The notes below the pieces were generated by a model. It ran no database searches. It saw only the letters and a list, made by a program, of their open reading frames with translations, and was not told where the DNA came from. Source: Candidatus Omnitrophota bacterium (GTDB taxonomy: Bacteria > Omnitrophota > Gorgyraeia > JABMRG01 > JAFGKX01). Taken from it: 16,378 bases of DNA. Made by a program: the position numbers and the translations under genes. The stretch spans positions 1 through 16,378 of the forward strand of contig JAFGKX010000018.1 of assembly GCA_016928375.1 (NCBI GenBank), written 5' to 3'. Positions 13,202-16,378 of this stretch are shown one piece after another. Numbering within the stretch: the first letter of the stretch is position 1; every line of letters begins with the position of its first letter.

Positions 13202-13607
13202 CAAGCCCTTCCTTTCCATTACCCGCCTCTTCCCCTGCGGAAGGGCTGGGCAAACATTCATTCTCCTGTATGTTTATCTGCTCAAATATCTTATCTATCC
13301 GTTCCTGCTGCTCGGCAGTATCATCATACTTAAACTTTAGATCGGGCATAAACCTTATCCTTAAATTTGCGCTTAACATTTTCTTTATATATCCCGATGC
13401 CTTTCTAAGGGCCTGAGCCGTCTGAGCCTTTTTCGCGTCATCTCCCAGGCATGTAAAATATACGAGGGCATTTTTTAAATCCGGCGATACGGAAACATGC
13501 GTAATAGTCACCAGCCCTGTTTTCGGGTCTTGCATTTTCTGCAGAATTATCATGCTTATAAGATGCCTTATTTCTTTATTTAATTTATCTATTCTCGTTT
13601 TCGACAT
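13194..13607 (-). CDS. rbfA: 30S ribosome-binding factor A
   Basis: RbfA is a KH-fold factor for 30S maturation, acting near the 5' end of 16S rRNA. The 137-residue product shows RIDKLNKEIRHLISMII, the DPKTGLVTITHVSVSPDLKNALVYFT core and KKMLSANLRIRFMPDLKFKYDDT. The last 22 or so residues (NECLPSPSAGEEAGNGKEGL then GE) are unlike family members; most are encoded by the hairpin repeat at 13201-13250. The ATG at 13607 has AAAGGA 5 nt upstream, 10 nt after the preceding stop. infB, the usual upstream neighbour, is absent. Confidence 0.95.
   Translation of the reverse strand: MSKTRIDKLNKEIRHLISMIILQKMQDPKTGLVTITHVSVSPDLKNALVYFTCLGDDAKKAQTAQALRKASGYIKKMLSANLRIRFMPDLKFKYDDTAEQQERIDKIFEQINIQENECLPSPSAGEEAGNGKEGLGE
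13201..13250. repeat. 50-nt hairpin repeat, copy B, at the rbfA-nrnA junction
   Basis: CCAAGCCCTTCC (13201-13212) pairs with GGAAGGGCTGGG (13239-13250) at 11 of 12 positions around a 26-nt loop. Arm and loop lengths are identical to copy A at 2544-2593. At one stem position a C-G pair in A is an A-T pair in B, a paired change that suggests selection on the structure. It codes for most of the RbfA tail and carries AAAGGA 8 nt before the proposed nrnA GTG. Confidence 0.75.
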
Positions 13608-13617
13608 CTCTATCCTT

Positions 13618-14895
13618 TCATATGAGGCGTTTCGCCAGATTTATCTCTTCTTCTTTTGTGCGAGCTTTGCCGTCTAATTTTGCGTAAAGTACTTTATCCA
13701 TAATCGCTTTATACCTGGGTCCGGGAGCCAGGTTCAGTTTTTTCAAATCCGCTCCAGTAATTTTTAAACGCGTACCGTTATACTTTGTGAAAAAAAGATG
13801 CATCCTTTTTCTTGCCCGCAAGGTCCTTGTTTTTGCCATTATAAAAATTATAGTTTCATAAGACAGCGGCTCAAGGCTTTTATATATCCGGCTGGGGGAA
13901 ACCGCGCTTTTTTTGTCCATAAGGCGTGCTATTGTATCCGCTTTTGCGGCAGAAGACAACAATCTTTTTTCATCGCCTTTTCTAAAAACGAATTTTTCGC
14001 ATATAGCCCTGACTCTGCCTGCGGTAAAACCATCCAGCATCGCCATAAAATATATAATCCAGTCATGAAGCGGCCTTTTCTTTTTGTATAAGAGCGTATA
14101 CCGCATGCGCGCTTTTCTGACAGCCTTAAAAAGCCTGATGGTATTTTTTGTCAGTTTCATACCGGGCTCGATAAAACGTAATTCATGCAGCCGGTTCATC
14201 CTGATCAGGGCTTTCAGCGGGTCTTCTTCGCTTAAAATCAATATTATCTCGTCGCGTATCCTCTGTTTCTGAGTTCTTGCTATCATGTCCAGGCTTACCG
14301 CGGTCTTTATCAGTCTCTCGGTATGCGGTTCTATTTTAAAATTATACCTTTGCTCAAATCTCACTGCCCTAAATATACGCGTAGGATCGTCTACGAAACT
14401 TAAGCCGTGCAGCACGCGTATCTTTCCGGCTGTCAGGTCATTTTTACCGCCGAAGAAATCTATCAGGTCTCCGAAATTTTTCCTGTTTAAAGAAACGGCC
14501 ATCGCGTTTATCGTAAAATCTCTCCTGTATAGGTCTTCCTTTATCGAAGAAAATTTTACTGTTGGTAAAGCTGCCGGCTCATCATATGCCTCAGTCCTTG
14601 CGGTCGCGATATCTATTTTAGCGCCGCCTGAAATATAAATAGTGGCTGTGCCGAATTTTTTGTGCACGACCAATGTACCATTTAGTTTGCCTGATAAAAT
14701 TTCCGCGAATTTTAATCCATCCTGCTCAACCGCTATATCTATGTCGTAGTTTTTAACGCCAAGCAAGATGTCCCGCACAAAACCGCCTACGCAATAAGCG
14801 TTATAATTCAACTTGTCCGCCTCGCTGCCTATAAGCTTTAAGAGTTTAGATATGTGGGCGGGGGCTGTTAATTTTATTTTTTTATGCAAATTCAT
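13618..14895 (-). CDS. CCA-adding enzyme/poly(A) polymerase family nucleotidyltransferase
   Basis: This class II family adds CCA, or only A, to tRNA 3' ends, or polyadenylates RNA. The 425-residue product has the core motifs: GGFVRD (37-42), the metal-binding D51-x-D53 in DIDIAVE, RRDFTINAMA (124-133) and DPTRIFRAVRFEQR (170-183). The C-terminal LKKLNLAPGPRYKAIMDKV and DGKARTKEEE segments are seen in CCA/A-adding enzymes. It lacks the CBS and DHH domains that precede the core in many A-adding enzymes. Both tRNAs in the window already encode CCA, so a repair or A-adding role is possible. Which nucleotides it adds cannot be told from motifs alone. The ATG lies 3 nt after the xer stop, with GAGG 9 nt upstream. 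Confidence 0.93.
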   Translation of the reverse strand: MNLHKKIKLTAPAHISKLLKLIGSEADKLNYNAYCVGGFVRDILLGVKNYDIDIAVEQDGLKFAEILSGKLNGTLVVHKKFGTATIYISGGAKIDIATARTEAYDEPAALPTVKFSSIKEDLYRRDFTINAMAVSLNRKNFGDLIDFFGGKNDLTAGKIRVLHGLSFVDDPTRIFRAVRFEQRYNFKIEPHTERLIKTAVSLDMIARTQKQRIRDEIILILSEEDPLKALIRMNRLHELRFIEPGMKLTKNTIRLFKAVRKARMRYTLLYKKKRPLHDWIIYFMAMLDGFTAGRVRAICEKFVFRKGDEKRLLSSAAKADTIARLMDKKSAVSPSRIYKSLEPLSYETIIFIMAKTRTLRARKRMHLFFTKYNGTRLKITGADLKKLNLAPGPRYKAIMDKVLYAKLDGKARTKEEEINLAKRLI

Positions 14896-14898
14896 CTA

Positions 14899-15792
14899 CT
14901 ATGGCCTCGGGTGGTATTTATGATGTATGGATTTCAATCTTTCCTTATCGATATGCGTATAGATCTGCGTAGTGGAGATATCCGCATGGCCTAATAATTC
15001 CTGCACCACCCTTAAATCTGCCCCGCGCTCCAGCATATGCGTCGCGAATGAATGCCTGAGGGTGTGGGGTGTGATGCTTTTTTTTATATTCGCCGCGCGC
15101 GCATATTTTTTTATTATCTTCCATATACTCTGGCGGGAAAGCGGCTTGCCGAGCCTGGATAAAAATATGGCACGCACAGGGGTATTTTTTTTAAGCAGCT
15201 TAGGCCGTATTTTATCGATGTATTTCTGCAGTATTTCTATTGCCTTTGCGCCTATAGGAACTATTCTTTCTTTACGGCCCTTGCCCAGGCATTTGACAAA
15301 TCCGACATCCATATTTATATCTTCGATTCCCAGAGAAGCGGTTTCCGATACGCGCATGCCTGTGGCGTACATAGTCTCCAATATTGCCTTGTTTCTTATG
15401 CCGGCAGGATCTCTCAAGGACGGCATTTTAAGAATCTGCTCTATCTCCGCTACGGATAAAACATCCGGCAGGTGCTTCCACAGCTTAGGCGAATCCATGG
15501 CATCAGCGATATCATCTTTTACGTATTTTTCCCTTGCCAAAAACCTGTGAAATACTTTTATGGCGACTAAGTTACGGGATATGCTGTTGGGGCCCAGGCC
15601 ATCATCTTTCTGGCGCATCATAAAATCCGTTATATCACATCGGCGGACTTCCTGCAGGTGGTTCAATTTTTTTGTTTTATCCAAAAAATCCACATATTTA
15701 TACAAATCCCTGCGATAAGCACTTATGGTGTTGGGAGACAGGCCCCTCTCAACGGATAAATAATCCAGAAATCCCTCTACCAGGTCTTTCAT
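14899..15792 (-). CDS. xerD: Tyrosine recombinase XerD/XerC
   Basis: Xer recombinases resolve chromosome dimers at dif, activated by FtsK (encoded here at 4721-6961). The 297-residue product has an N-terminal SAM-like core-binding domain (about 1-100) and a complete catalytic domain with R147 (TGMRVSE), K171 (CLGKGRKER), H243-x-x-R246 (HTLRHSFATHML), H269 (LLGHADIS) and nucleophile Y278 (IYTHI). Length and the compact RP-ending tail fit the housekeeping XerD/XerC class rather than a phage integrase. XerC and XerD cannot be separated securely by eye. The start overlaps the lipoprotein stop as ATGA. Confidence 0.95.
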   Translation of the reverse strand: MKDLVEGFLDYLSVERGLSPNTISAYRRDLYKYVDFLDKTKKLNHLQEVRRCDITDFMMRQKDDGLGPNSISRNLVAIKVFHRFLAREKYVKDDIADAMDSPKLWKHLPDVLSVAEIEQILKMPSLRDPAGIRNKAILETMYATGMRVSETASLGIEDINMDVGFVKCLGKGRKERIVPIGAKAIEILQKYIDKIRPKLLKKNTPVRAIFLSRLGKPLSRQSIWKIIKKYARAANIKKSITPHTLRHSFATHMLERGADLRVVQELLGHADISTTQIYTHIDKERLKSIHHKYHPRP

Positions 15793-16292
15793 TGCATCTG
15801 CCTTAGGTAATTCTGCATTTTATTATAAGAAAAATTTTTTTCTATTTGTTTTTTGATATGTTTAAGGTCCCGCACAAGCGTATTTTTGTGCGTAGAGATA
15901 TAAGTATCGTCGTTCGTCTTTTCAAGCAAAGCGGCAAGGTCTCTGATGAGCGGCTCCATCTCTTTTTGTTTTTCATCTACCAGCAGCTTATGCATCTGGT
16001 TTGCTTCTTCTAAGGTGTAGGATGCAAAAAATCTCATTCTTTTATCGTTTCTGTTGTCGCTATAGATTAAATCGATCAGTTCTGCCGCGGCGCCTTTCCA
16101 GAAAGCAAAGTGGTTTGCATACCTCTGCCTTGTCGTAAATTCATTTTCATATACTTCAGGCTTGAATACCGGTGTTTCTTTTTTCGGCTCGCCTTTGTCC
16201 CTTACGAATTTTTTGCGCAAAACACCGCTGCAGCCGGTTAACTGAAAAACGCATAACGCGATTAAAGCTAAATATAGTGTTTTTTTCATCAT
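15789..16292 (-). CDS. Putative lipoprotein of unknown function
   Basis: I do not recognise the family. A type II signal peptide is clear: positively charged start MMKK, hydrophobic core, and lipobox LTGC with the acylated Cys at residue 21. The remaining 146 or so residues are charged and look helical: conserved-looking TTRQRYANHFAFWKGAAAEL, then ELIDLIYSDNRNDKRMRFFA, then Lys/Glu-rich helices ending in LRQMQ. There is no enzymatic motif. I chose ATG 16292, but an in-frame TTG at 16298 is 5 nt from AAAGGA (the ATG is 11 nt away). It lies between ligA and xerD and overlaps xerD as ATGA, so it is co-translated with DNA-maintenance genes. Confidence 0.85.
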   Translation of the reverse strand: MMKKTLYLALIALCVFQLTGCSGVLRKKFVRDKGEPKKETPVFKPEVYENEFTTRQRYANHFAFWKGAAAELIDLIYSDNRNDKRMRFFASYTLEEANQMHKLLVDEKQKEMEPLIRDLAALLEKTNDDTYISTHKNTLVRDLKHIKKQIEKNFSYNKMQNYLRQMQ

Positions 16293-16300
16293 ATGCAATA

Positions 16301-16378
16301 TTATCCTTTCAACATTTTTTTGAATTCTTCTTCGCTTATAAATTTTAAATTCAGTTTTTTCGCTTTCTCGTATTTTGA
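16301..16378 (-). CDS. ligA: C-terminal end of a BRCT-ending protein, probably NAD-dependent DNA ligase
   Basis: The minus strand is open from the right edge and encodes 25 residues before TAA (16303-16301): SKYEKAKKLNLKFISEEEFK followed by KMLKG. This closely resembles the final helix of the BRCT domain of bacterial LigA (S-K-x-x-K-A-x-x-L-x-I-x-I-I-x-E-x-E-F). LigA seals nicks with NAD+ during replication and repair. Only the tail is in the window, so another BRCT-ending protein is possible. The stop lies 8 nt before the lipoprotein ATG, and its AAAGGA codons serve as that gene's ribosome binding site. Confidence 0.7.
   Translation of the reverse strand, partial: SKYEKAKKLNLKFISEEEFKKMLKG

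Noticed and set aside
13202..13261. nrnA start at the upstream end of the open frame (13261)
   Set aside because: The extra residues come from the hairpin repeat inside rbfA. Better-placed starts with Shine-Dalgarno sequences exist at 13219 and 13201.
14899..15792. Phage or island integrase acting on the nearby tRNA scar
   Set aside because: Length, motifs and operon position fit a housekeeping Xer recombinase, and the gene is more than 11 kb from the tRNA genes.

Overview
The window is a dense block of bacterial housekeeping genes. Every gene I can support is on the minus strand, so transcription runs from position 16378 towards 1. The genes point to a Gram-negative-type bacterium with peptidoglycan: FtsK, UppP, a RodZ-like protein and a lipoprotein with a clear lipobox. 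The sequence is moderately AT-rich, uses the standard code and has several GTG starts. The compact gene order and the many small palindromic repeats resemble uncultured lineages such as Candidatus Omnitrophota. That placement is an impression from style, not a demonstrated assignment.

Layout in transcription order. (1) 16378-10655: the end of ligA, a lipoprotein of unknown function, a XerD/XerC recombinase, a CCA-adding/poly(A) polymerase family enzyme, rbfA, nrnA, truB and ribF. Genes overlap by 4-8 nt or lie within about 10 nt, so this looks like one transcript. The rbfA-nrnA-truB-ribF order is widespread, but nusA-infB, which usually precede rbfA, are replaced by DNA repair and recombination genes. 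(2) A near-consensus sigma-70 promoter inside the last codons of ribF starts the second block, rpsO-pnp-dut-uppP-ftsK-rodZ. (3) 3900-3348 holds tRNA-Tyr(GTA), which begins 1 nt after the rodZ stop, and tRNA-Gly(TCC). They sit among related palindromic repeats, plus a 20-nt duplicate of the tRNA-Gly 3' end. (4) 3347-1 holds an unrecognised coiled-coil/membrane protein, coaD, pta and ackA. coaD makes a CoA precursor, and Pta-AckA turns acetyl-CoA into acetate and ATP; ackA is cut by the left edge.

The core genes look ordinary and intact. The interesting material is the layer of small inverted repeats. Two 50-nt hairpins of one family (2544-2593 and 13201-13250) lie at the starts of coaD and nrnA. 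In both, the 3' arm carries the Shine-Dalgarno sequence and ends on the GTG start codon. The second copy also encodes the last residues of RbfA. A different 80-nt module directly abuts the encoded CCA of both tRNAs and has a third, inverted relative between them. Further palindromes lie between pta and ackA and at the start of the unknown membrane protein. No convincing CRISPR array, IS transposase, intrinsic terminator or plus-strand gene was found.
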